From contig NZ_CP121679.1 in NCBI RefSeq assembly GCF_029760895.1, forward strand, positions 620,001-684,000: 64,000 nucleotides of DNA, in the 5' to 3' direction. This document shows, in pieces, positions 17,954 to 26,496 of this stretch. Position numbers and translations under genes: made by a program. Below the pieces are notes generated by a model. It searched no databases. It was not told the DNA's origin and was given only the letters and a program-made list of their open reading frames with translations. The stretch is from Ancylobacter sp. WKF20. GTDB taxonomy: Bacteria > Pseudomonadota > Alphaproteobacteria > Rhizobiales > Xanthobacteraceae. The stretch's first letter is position 1. Every line of letters begins with the position of its first letter.

Positions 17954-18061
17954 GAAGCTCGTAACCTTGGGATGCGGTACCGGGAAGAGTGACGTCCATG
18001 GGAGGAAGGCGTCCGTTGGGGTGCCCGCCGTCCTTCTGGACCGCAATCTACCGCCGGCGCC

Positions 18062-18090
18062 TTGACGACACGGGGTGCAAACCCTAACTT
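18062..18090 (+). promoter_or_regulatory. Predicted sigma-70 promoter of the suf operon
   Basis: TTGACG at 18062-18067, a 17-bp spacer, then TAACTT at 18085-18090, placed directly before the Irr-type box. It would give a leader of about 200 nt before the first gene. Prediction from sequence only. Confidence 0.55.
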
Positions 18091-18091
18091 T

Positions 18092-18108
18092 ATTAGAATA
18101 ATTCTAAT
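18092..18108. promoter_or_regulatory. Irr-type iron control element (ICE box)
   Basis: attagaat-a-attctaat is a perfect 8-1-8 palindrome in otherwise G+C-rich DNA. Its core TTAGAA-N3-TTCTAA matches the known Irr operator of Hyphomicrobiales. It starts 2 bp after the predicted -10 hexamer, where a bound repressor would block initiation. Irr is the heme-responsive Fur-family regulator that is active when iron or heme is scarce, so the box would tie Fe-S assembly to iron state. Confidence 0.75.
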
Positions 18109-18295
18109 ATTCTACGTCGGGTTGCAGCGGCGACGCCTACAATCTTAGCGTCCGGGCATCCCTTCGAAGATGACGGGTGTCAACCTATGAAGGACGCGGC
18201 CTTAATTTGCAAGCACTTCGCGCAAAAGGGCGGGCGGATTGGGCGTTGCCAACCTATATAGTGACGGAGACGCAGACGTCGAGCCCACGGACATC

Positions 18296-19465
18296 ATGAC
18301 CGAACGCACTTATCTCGATCACAACGCCACCTCGCCGGTGCGCCCCGAAGCCCGGGCCGCGCTGCTGGACGCGCTCGACGCGACCGGCAATGGCTCGTCC
18401 GTGCACAGCGAGGGGCGCGCCTCGCGTGCCGTGCTGGAGACGGCGAGGCTGCGTGTAGCAGGGCTGGTCGGCGCGGATCCGCGTGGCGTCGTGTTCACGG
18501 CGGGCGGTACCGAGGCCGACACGCTGGCGCTGACGCCGCATTTTCAGCGCGGTGAGGCGCCGTTGACCTGCGACGTGCTGCTGACCACCGCGGTGGAACA
18601 TGCCGCCGTGCTGCGCGGCCATCGTTTTGCGCCGGATAATGTGGAAATTCTTCCCGTCGACAATCGCGGCCGGCTGCGGCTGGAGACGCTGGATGCGGCG
18701 CTGGAGCGCCATCAGGCCGAGGGGCGGCGCGTGCTGGCCTCGGTCATGCTCGCCAATAACGAGACCGGCGTGATCCAGCCGGTGGCCGAGGTGTCCCGCC
18801 GTGTCCATGCCGTGGGCGGGCTGGTGCATACCGATGCGGTGCAGGCGGCGGGGCGCATCCCCGTCTCGCTGCCGGCGCTGGGTGCCGACCTCATTTCGAT
18901 CTCCGCTCACAAGCTCGGCGGCGCGCCGGGGGGCGGCGCGCTCATCATGGCCGACCCGGATCTGCGCCCCGCCCCGGTCTTCGGTGGGGGTGGGCAGGAA
19001 CGCGGACGGCGGGCGGGCAGTGAGAACATTCCCGCCATCGCAGCCTTCGGCGCGGCGGCGGAAAGCGCGGCGGCGGCTGTGGAGAGCGAACAAAGGCGCA
19101 TCCACGCCTTGCGCGAAAGGCTTGAAGACGCTCTAAGGAGCGTGTTTCCCGAGCTCGTTCTGCTCGTGGGCGATGTTGATCGCCTGCCCAACACTTCGAG
19201 CCTGTCGGTTCCGGGCGTGCCCGCCGAGACCATCGTGATCGCGCTCGATCTCGCGGGGCTGGCGGTCAGCGCGGGAGCGGCGTGCTCGTCGGGCAAGGTG
19301 GCGACGTCCCATGTGCTGACGGCCATGGGCGTGCCCGAGCGGATCGCGCGGTCTGCCTTCCGGCTGTCCTTCGGCTGGTCGAGCGGGGATGAGGATGTCG
19401 ACCGGGCGCTCGGCGTGTTCCGCCGGGTGTTGCCGGGTCTTTTGCGTCGCCGCGCCGCGGCGTGA
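18296..19465 (+). CDS. Cysteine desulfurase, group I (NifS/IscS-like), first gene of suf operon
   Basis: PLP enzyme that removes sulfur from L-cysteine as a persulfide for Fe-S cluster assembly. It has 389 residues from ATG 18296 (MTERTYLDHNATSPV). The PLP-binding lysine is Lys206 in ISAHKLGGAPGGG and the persulfide cysteine Cys330 in SAGAACSSG. The longer loop around this Cys and the early YLDHNATSP motif mark it as group I, distinct from the group II SufS encoded later in the operon. Two desulfurases in one suf operon is the usual Hyphomicrobiales pattern. A TTG/ATG-open extension to 18239 reads through likely leader and is not used. It is 120 bp upstream of sufB. Confidence 0.92.
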   Translation: MTERTYLDHNATSPVRPEARAALLDALDATGNGSSVHSEGRASRAVLETARLRVAGLVGADPRGVVFTAGGTEADTLALTPHFQRGEAPLTCDVLLTTAVEHAAVLRGHRFAPDNVEILPVDNRGRLRLETLDAALERHQAEGRRVLASVMLANNETGVIQPVAEVSRRVHAVGGLVHTDAVQAAGRIPVSLPALGADLISISAHKLGGAPGGGALIMADPDLRPAPVFGGGGQERGRRAGSENIPAIAAFGAAAESAAAAVESEQRRIHALRERLEDALRSVFPELVLLVGDVDRLPNTSSLSVPGVPAETIVIALDLAGLAVSAGAACSSGKVATSHVLTAMGVPERIARSAFRLSFGWSSGDEDVDRALGVFRRVLPGLLRRRAAA

Positions 19466-19585
19466 GGTGATGTGGCGCCACGTCCGCGTGGCGTGATCGT
19501 GCGTACAGGTGCTGCAGCACGGTGCCTGCTTGAAGTGTTGGCCTGACCCGCGGGCCTTGAACCCGCGCGGGAGAGGAGAAAAGCG

Positions 19586-21058
<1,473 letters not shown>

Positions 21059-21073
21059 CGCCCGTCACCATCC

Positions 21074-21103
21074 TCCCGGACGCGGCGGTGCCGCGCTCCG
21101 GGA
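21074..21103. repeat. Extragenic palindromic repeat, copy 2 (half element), between sufB and sufC
   Basis: Hairpin tcccgga-cgcggc / gccgcg-ctccggga at 21074-21103, followed by atcgtgtccc. It is one arm unit of the repeat seen at 14045 and 23278, without the second unit. Inside the suf transcript it may stabilise or attenuate mRNA between sufB and sufC. Confidence 0.7.
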
Positions 21104-21158
21104 TCGTGTCCCAGACTTTCAGCGCGCCCCGACCGGGACGCCGCGCTCCAGATACGGA

Positions 21159-21932
21159 ATGAACGACATGGCCATGCTCGACATCGACAACCTCCACGCC
21201 AAGATCGACGGCGATCACGGCAAGGAGATCCTCAAGGGTCTCTCGCTGACGGTGAACCCCGGCGAGGTCCACGCGATCATGGGGCCGAACGGCTCAGGCA
21301 AGTCCACGCTCTCCTACATCCTCGCTGGCAAGGAAGACTATGAGGTCACCGACGGCTCGGTGACGCTCGACGGTGAGGATCTCTTGGAGATGGAGATCGA
21401 CGAGCGCGCCGCGAAGGGCGTGTTCCTCGCCTTCCAGTACCCGATCGAAGTGCCCGGCGTCGCCACCATGACCTTCCTGCGCTCGGCGCTGAACGCACAG
21501 CGCAAGAAGCGCGGCGAGGAGGAAATCTCCACGCCCGACTTCCTGCGCCTCGTGAAGGACAAGGCGGCGAACCTCGGCATCAACCAGGACATGCTGCGCC
21601 GCGGCGTCAATGTCGGTTTCTCCGGCGGTGAGAAGAAACGCGCCGAGATCCTGCAGATGGCGATCCTCGAGCCGAAGCTCTGCATCCTCGACGAGACCGA
21701 TTCCGGCCTCGACATCGACGCCCTCAAGGTCGTGTCCGAGGGCGTGAACGCCCTGCGCTCGCCGGACCGGGCGATGATCGTCATCACCCATTATCAGCGC
21801 CTGCTGAACCACATCGTGCCGGACTTCGTGCATGTGATGCACAAGGGCCGGATCGTGCGGTCGGGCGGCAAGGAACTGGCGCTCGAGCTCGAAGCCAATG
21901 GCTATGCCGAGTATCAGCAGGACGCGGCCTGA
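21159..21932 (+). CDS. sufC: Fe-S cluster assembly ATPase SufC
   Basis: ABC-type ATPase of the SufBC2D scaffold; ATP binding by SufC drives the rearrangement of SufB-SufD needed for cluster building. It has 257 residues. Walker A is GPNGSGKS at 42-49, the signature is FSGGEKKRAE, and Walker B is LCILDETDSGLDIDAL. The switch His is in VITHYQR. There is no membrane partner, as expected for a SufC. An alternative start a few codons later (Met4 or Met6) is possible. It is 10 bp from sufD. Confidence 0.97.
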   Translation: MNDMAMLDIDNLHAKIDGDHGKEILKGLSLTVNPGEVHAIMGPNGSGKSTLSYILAGKEDYEVTDGSVTLDGEDLLEMEIDERAAKGVFLAFQYPIEVPGVATMTFLRSALNAQRKKRGEEEISTPDFLRLVKDKAANLGINQDMLRRGVNVGFSGGEKKRAEILQMAILEPKLCILDETDSGLDIDALKVVSEGVNALRSPDRAMIVITHYQRLLNHIVPDFVHVMHKGRIVRSGGKELALELEANGYAEYQQDAA

Positions 21933-21942
21933 GGTGGATGAG

Positions 21943-23256
21943 ATGAACGCCGATATCCGTCCCATCCGGACCCCGGCCGAGCAGGCGTTCATCGCCGCTC
22001 TGGACGGGCTGCCCGCGAGTGGCGACCGGCTGGCCGATCTGCGCCTCGCCGCCGCCCGCAGCTTCGCCGAGCACGGCCTGCCGCACCGGCGGGTCGAGGA
22101 GTGGAAGTACACCGATCTGCGCACGCTGATGCGCGAGGCCGTGTCGGTCGCCGGTACTGCCGCCGTGGCTGAGGCGGATGCGCGCGCCACCCTGCTGCGC
22201 GAGGTCGAGGCGCGCCGCATCGTCGTCGCCAATGGCGCGGTGGTGCCGGAGCTCTTCGATCTTGCCGATCTGGAAGCCGGCCTCACCATCACCACCCTGG
22301 CTTCTGCCAGCGCGGCGGGTGACGAGGTGCTGAGCCGCATTGGCGGTATCCTGCCCGGCCGCTACGACGCGGCGCTGGCGCTCAATACGGCGCTGGCGAA
22401 GGATGGCGTCGTCATCACCGTGGCGTCCGGCACCGAGATCGCACGGCCGATCCATATCGCCCATGTCTTCGCCGGCACGGGCGCGGCGGCGAGCTTCGCC
22501 CGCTCGCTGGTGGTGCTCGGCGCGGGCTCGAAGCTCACCGTCGTGGAGAGCTTCGAGGGGCCGCAGGCCATGGCCTATCAGGCGAACAGTGCGACCGAAT
22601 TCACTGTGGGCGACGAGGCGCATCTGGACGTTGTGCGGCTGCAGGAGGATGGCGACCGCGCCTTCCACCTCTCCACCCTCCTGTTCGATGTCGGCCGGCA
22701 GGCGCAGGTTCACGCCTTTACCTTCGGCATCGGCGCGGCAGTGGCGCGCACCTCGCTCTATGCGACTCTGTCGGGCGACAGCAGCCAGGTGGGCTTCAAC
22801 GGCGCCACGCTGCTGAAGGGCCGCCAGCACGCGGATTCGACCCTGCTGGTCGACCATCAGGTGCCGGGCTGCGAGAGCCGCGAGCTGTTCAAGACCGTGC
22901 TCGACGACCAGACCCGCGGCGTGTTCCAGGGCAAGATCATTGTCCGCCAGGCGGCGCAGAAGACCGACGGCCGGATGATGAGCCGCGCGCTGGCGCTCGG
23001 CGACGAGGCCGAGATGGACAACAAGCCGGAGCTGGAGATCTTCGCCGACGACGTGCAGTGCGGCCATGGCGCCACCTGCGGGGCGATCGACGACGATCTG
23101 CTGTTCTATCTGCGCGCCCGCGGCATCCCGATGAAGGAAGCGCAGAGCCTGCTGGTGCAGGCCTTCGTCGGCGAGGCCATCGAGACGGTCGAGCATGACG
23201 GGCTGCGCGAGGCGCTGGTCGAGCGGGCGGAAGCCTGGCTCAAGGCGCGGGCGTGA
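21943..23256 (+). CDS. sufD: Fe-S cluster assembly protein SufD
   Basis: SufB paralogue that pairs with SufB and is needed for iron entry into the scaffold. It has 437 residues from ATG 21943 (MNADIRPIRT), chosen because it follows the sufC stop after a gaggtggatgag stretch. Diagnostic features are PHRRVEEWKYTDLR in the N-terminal region, the beta-helix core with HADSTLLVDHQVPGCESRELFK, and the C-terminal KPELEIFADDVQCGHGATCG, with His and Cys at the SufB-SufD interface. The longer frame from 21898 overlaps sufC and is rejected. A palindromic repeat fills the gap to sufS. Confidence 0.96.
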   Translation: MNADIRPIRTPAEQAFIAALDGLPASGDRLADLRLAAARSFAEHGLPHRRVEEWKYTDLRTLMREAVSVAGTAAVAEADARATLLREVEARRIVVANGAVVPELFDLADLEAGLTITTLASASAAGDEVLSRIGGILPGRYDAALALNTALAKDGVVITVASGTEIARPIHIAHVFAGTGAAASFARSLVVLGAGSKLTVVESFEGPQAMAYQANSATEFTVGDEAHLDVVRLQEDGDRAFHLSTLLFDVGRQAQVHAFTFGIGAAVARTSLYATLSGDSSQVGFNGATLLKGRQHADSTLLVDHQVPGCESRELFKTVLDDQTRGVFQGKIIVRQAAQKTDGRMMSRALALGDEAEMDNKPELEIFADDVQCGHGATCGAIDDDLLFYLRARGIPMKEAQSLLVQAFVGEAIETVEHDGLREALVERAEAWLKARA

Positions 23257-23277
23257 GCGCGCTGCGCGCATCAAAGC

Positions 23278-23382
23278 CGTCATCCCGGACGCGGCAGCGC
23301 CGCGATCCGGGATCGTCCGCACATTAGGGCCGCTGTCGGCCCGCGTTCCCGGCGCGACGCGCGCGCGTCGTCCGGGATGACG
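23278..23382. repeat. Extragenic palindromic repeat, copy 3, between sufD and sufS
   Basis: A 105-bp element with perfect 14-bp inverted ends, cgtcatcccggacg (23278-23291) and cgtccgggatgacg (23369-23382). The first internal hairpin (cggcagcgccg) sits next to a ggatcgtcc junction. It is the cleanest copy in the window and lies inside an operon, so it is transcribed. Confidence 0.88.
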
Positions 23383-23402
23383 CCCTCTGGAGAGGCCGCA
23401 TC

Positions 23403-24659
23403 ATGACCGACAAGGTCACCACTCATCCTGCCGTGTCCAACGGCACCTATGACGTCGCCCGCGTGCGGCAGGATTTCCCGATCCTGTCCAAGCTCGTCTA
23501 TGGCAAGCCGCTGGTCTATCTCGACAATGCCGCGTCGTCGCAGAAGCCGGTCCAGGTGCTGGACCGCATGCGCTACGCCTATGAGAACGAATATTCCAAC
23601 GTCCATCGCGGCCTGCATTACCTCGCCAACGCGATGACCGAAGCCTATGAGGAAGCCCGCGAGCGCTGCCGCGCCTTCCTCAATGCGCCGACGCTCGATG
23701 AGGTGATTTTCACCCGCTCCGCCACCGGCGCGCTCAACCTCGTCGTGTCCTCGCTTGGCCAGTCCATCGGCGAGGGTGACGAGATCGTGCTCTCGATCAT
23801 GGAGCACCACTCCAACATCGTGCCATGGAACTATCTCCGCGAGCGCAAGGGCGCGGTGATCAAGTGGGCGCCGGTGACGGAGGAGGGGGCCTTCGACCTC
23901 GAGGCCTTCAAGGCGCTGCTCACCGAGCGCACCAAGATCGTCGCCATCACCCATATGTCGAACGTGCTGGGCACGGTAACCCCGATCAAGGAAATCGCCC
24001 GCCTCGCCCACGACGTCGGGGCACTGGTCGTGGTCGATGGCTCGCAGGCCGCCGTCCACATGCCGGTCGACGTGCAGGATCTTGATGTCGATTTCTATGC
24101 CGTCACCGGTCACAAGCTGTACGGGCCGACCGGCATCGGGCTGCTTTATGGCAAGCGCGCGCTGCTGGAGACCATGCCGCCTTACGAGGGCGGTGGCGAG
24201 ATGATCCGTACGGTGACGGAAGAAGGTGTCACCTATGGCGAGCCGCCTCACCGCTTCGAGGCGGGCACGCCGCCCATCGTGCAGGCTGTCGGCCTCGGTG
24301 CTTCGCTGGCCTATATGGAGAGCCTCGGGCGCGAGCGCATCGCCGCGCATGAAGCCTCGCTCGCCGCCTATGCCAAGGAGCGCCTGTCGCGCATCAACTC
24401 CATCCGCATCTATGGCGATGCGCCGGGCAAGGGAGCGATCTTCGCCTTCGATGTGAAGGGCGCGCATCCGCACGATATCGCGACCATTATCGACCGCGCG
24501 GGCGTCGCCGTTCGCGCCGGCACCCATTGCGCGATGCCGCTTCTGGGGCGATATGGTGTGACAGCGACGTGCCGGGCGTCGTTCGCGCTCTATAACACCC
24601 ATGAGGAAGTCGACATTCTCGCCGACGCCCTCATCAAGGCTCAGGATCTTTTCGCATGA
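23403..24659 (+). CDS. sufS: Cysteine desulfurase SufS (group II)
   Basis: PLP enzyme that supplies persulfide sulfur to the SufBCD scaffold. It has 418 residues. The PLP lysine is Lys238 in AVTGHKLYGPTGIG. The catalytic Cys is Cys376 in RAGTHCAMPLLGRYG, the short-loop pattern of group II. Other family stretches are LVYLDNAASSQKP, MEHHSNIVPW and SNVLGTVTPIKEI. The stop overlaps the start of the next gene (ATGA), so translation is probably coupled. No sufE or sufU acceptor gene is in the window. Confidence 0.97.
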   Translation: MTDKVTTHPAVSNGTYDVARVRQDFPILSKLVYGKPLVYLDNAASSQKPVQVLDRMRYAYENEYSNVHRGLHYLANAMTEAYEEARERCRAFLNAPTLDEVIFTRSATGALNLVVSSLGQSIGEGDEIVLSIMEHHSNIVPWNYLRERKGAVIKWAPVTEEGAFDLEAFKALLTERTKIVAITHMSNVLGTVTPIKEIARLAHDVGALVVVDGSQAAVHMPVDVQDLDVDFYAVTGHKLYGPTGIGLLYGKRALLETMPPYEGGGEMIRTVTEEGVTYGEPPHRFEAGTPPIVQAVGLGASLAYMESLGRERIAAHEASLAAYAKERLSRINSIRIYGDAPGKGAIFAFDVKGAHPHDIATIIDRAGVAVRAGTHCAMPLLGRYGVTATCRASFALYNTHEEVDILADALIKAQDLFA

Positions 24660-25036
24660 GCGAAGCCACCGGAAGTCTCGCCGATACGCCGAACGCCCCG
24701 GCGATCGCGTCCACGATCCCGCAGGAGGAACTCGACCGCCTGACGGACGAGATCGTCACCGCGTTGAAGACCGTCTACGACCCGGAAATCCCCGTCGACA
24801 TCTACGAGCTCGGCCTGATCTACAAGGTGGACATCGCCGATGACCGGCAGGTCGCCGTCGAGATGACGCTGACCACGCCGAACTGCCCCTCCGCCGCCGA
24901 GCTTCCCGGCATGGTGGAAGGCGCGGTGGCGAGCGTCGGCGGCGTGTCGGGCGTCACCGTCAACCTCACCTTCGATCCGCCCTGGGACCAGGGCCGCATG
25001 TCGGAAGAGGCGCGGCTGACGCTGAACCTCTGGTGA
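24656..25036 (+). CDS. sufT: SufT, MIP18/DUF59-family Fe-S maturation protein
   Basis: It has 126 residues. The DUF59 core reads IVTALKTVYDPEIPVDIYELGLIY followed by VEMTLTTPNCPSAAELPGMVE, with the conserved Asp of DPEIPV and the Cys of PNCP. SufT proteins assist maturation of Fe-S proteins and are often the last scaffold-linked gene of suf operons. The N-terminal 25 residues are low complexity. The start codon overlaps the sufS stop by 4 bp, and its own stop overlaps the GTG start of the VOC gene. Confidence 0.92.
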   Translation: MSEATGSLADTPNAPAIASTIPQEELDRLTDEIVTALKTVYDPEIPVDIYELGLIYKVDIADDRQVAVEMTLTTPNCPSAAELPGMVEGAVASVGGVSGVTVNLTFDPPWDQGRMSEEARLTLNLW

Positions 25037-25476
25037 GCCGCGTGACGGCGGGGCCCAATCCGGTGCCGCCGATCTCCGGTGTGGTCGAGACCGGGCTTTA
25101 TGTCGACGATCTCGCCCGCGCCCGCGCCTTCTATGAGGGCGTTCTCGGCCTGAAGCCCATGGTCGCGGATGGCCGCTTCTGCGCCTATGACGCGGGCCCC
25201 GGCAGCGTCTTGCTGCTCTTCCTGCGCGGGGCAACGCTGGACCCCGTGACCATCGCCGAGGGCACGATCCCTCCACATGACGGCCACGGCCCGCTGCACT
25301 ACGCGCTCGCCATTCCCGCCACGTCGGTGGAACAGTGGCGCCAGCACCTTGAGCTACAGGGAGTCGCCATCGAGGGGCGGGTGGACTGGAAGGGTGGCGG
25401 CGTCAGCCTCTATTTCCGCGATCCCGACCAGCACCTCGTGGAACTCGCCACACCGGGCCTGTGGCCGAACTATTGA
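25033..25476 (+). CDS. VOC-family (glyoxalase/bleomycin-resistance fold) protein in suf operon
   Basis: It has 147 residues, beginning with GTG that overlaps the sufT stop (GTGA). Two beta-alpha-beta-beta-beta units are present: VVETGLYVDDLARARAFYEGVLG, then HGPLHYALAIPATSVEQWRQHL and SLYFRDPDQHLVELATPGLW. Likely metal ligands are His in GPLHYA and Glu in LVELA. Members include glyoxalase I, extradiol dioxygenases, and fosfomycin and bleomycin resistance proteins; no subtype can be assigned. Four-base overlap with sufT means it is translated with the Fe-S genes, which suggests but does not prove a linked role. Confidence 0.88.
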   Translation: MSRVTAGPNPVPPISGVVETGLYVDDLARARAFYEGVLGLKPMVADGRFCAYDAGPGSVLLLFLRGATLDPVTIAEGTIPPHDGHGPLHYALAIPATSVEQWRQHLELQGVAIEGRVDWKGGGVSLYFRDPDQHLVELATPGLWPNY

Positions 25477-25613
25477 GGCCGCTCTGGCGCCTTCAGCGCT
25501 GGCGGCATGGCGGACCGGCGGCAATCCGCCTTGCCTGAACCTTGTTCCTACCCCATCTTAACGGACGACCGATCCGCTGGCCTTGAACCGGCGCCGATTA
25601 GGAGACGACCCCG

Positions 25614-26003
25614 ATGAGCCTGCCCCGTTCCCGTCCGCCCATCATGTCGCTGACCGAGGCCGCCGCCGAGCGCGTGCGGTCGATCATCGCCCGTTCCGAC
25701 AAGCCGGTCATCGGCCTGCGTGTCGGCGTGAAGAATGGCGGCTGTGCCGGCATGGAATACACGATGGAATTCGCCGAGGAAGCCGGCCGCTTCGATGAAG
25801 TGGTCGAGGACAAGGGCGTGAAGGTTCTCATCGACCCCAAGGCGGTGCTCTATCTGCTGGGCACGCAGATGGACTACAAGACCGACAAGTTTGCCGCCCA
25901 GTTCGTGTTCAACAACCCGAACCAGACCTCGGCCTGCGGCTGCGGCGAATCGGTGGCGATCACCCCGGTCCGCTCCGAGGCGGCCGAGATCCACGCCGGC
26001 TGA
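25614..26003 (+). CDS. sufA: A-type Fe-S carrier SufA
   Basis: Carries clusters from the SufBCD scaffold to target apoproteins. It has 129 residues, with the HesB/IscA fold. The three conserved cysteines are visible: Cys44 in VKNGGCAGMEY, and Cys108 and Cys110 in SACGCGES. The gene is 137 bp after the VOC gene, with a good gattaggagacg ribosome-binding site, and closes the suf cluster. It could be named IscA or ErpA by sequence alone; position in the suf operon supports SufA. Confidence 0.94.
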   Translation: MSLPRSRPPIMSLTEAAAERVRSIIARSDKPVIGLRVGVKNGGCAGMEYTMEFAEEAGRFDEVVEDKGVKVLIDPKAVLYLLGTQMDYKTDKFAAQFVFNNPNQTSACGCGESVAITPVRSEAAEIHAG

Positions 26004-26025
26004 GACGAGTGGCGGGGGCGGCCTG

Positions 26026-26388
26026 ATGGATCCCACAGCCGTCGCCGACATCTTCGCCACCTTCCGGCCGGTGCGCTGCCGACGCATGTTCGGCGGCCTC
26101 GGCGTCTATGCCGACGGGGTGATGTTCGCCCTTGTGGCGGATGGCCGGCTCTATCTGAAAGCGGATGTGCCGTTTGGCGGCGAACTCGCGGCGCGTGGGG
26201 CCGAGCCCTTCATCTATGAGAGCGGCGGCCGCACGGTCACGGTGAGCTACTGGTCCATGCCGGAATCGGCGCTGGACGACCCGGACGAGGCCGCCGAACT
26301 TGGCGCGCGGGCCCTTGGGCTGGCACGCCGCGCGGCGGCAGAGCGGGAGGCAGCCTCACGCCGGCGGGTGGTTCCCCACGGCATGTGA
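26026..26388 (+). CDS. TfoX/Sxy N-terminal-domain protein
   Basis: It has 120 residues from ATG 26026 (MDPTAVADIFATF). The core reads RRMFGGLGVYADGVMFALVADGRLYLKAD, then a segment ending SYWSMPESALDDPDE, which is the TfoX N-terminal domain. In gammaproteobacteria the full-length protein Sxy/TfoX works with CRP to switch on competence genes. Here only the N-terminal domain is present, followed by an Ala/Arg-rich helix, and such stand-alone forms have no settled function. It is 22 bp after sufA, so probably co-transcribed. It is followed by a hairpin and converges with the DEAD-box gene. Confidence 0.87.
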   Translation: MDPTAVADIFATFRPVRCRRMFGGLGVYADGVMFALVADGRLYLKADVPFGGELAARGAEPFIYESGGRTVTVSYWSMPESALDDPDEAAELGARALGLARRAAAEREAASRRRVVPHGM

Positions 26389-26437
26389 CCGGGCCCAAGC
26401 CCTTCGCCACGCGACTGACGCGGTTCCCAACATGAAA

Positions 26438-26460
26438 GCGGCCCGGACATGCCGGGCCGC
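26438..26460. terminator. Hairpin terminator between TfoX-like gene and DEAD-box gene
   Basis: Stem gcggcccgg (26438-26446) with ccgggccgc (26452-26460), loop of 5. Flanking T/A tracts are short (gaaa before, gatgttt after), so the T-tract is weak, but the position between two convergent genes supports a bidirectional terminator. Confidence 0.6.
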
Positions 26461-26496
26461 GATGTTTCTGTATGAGGCTGGCCAGTCCGCCTCGTA

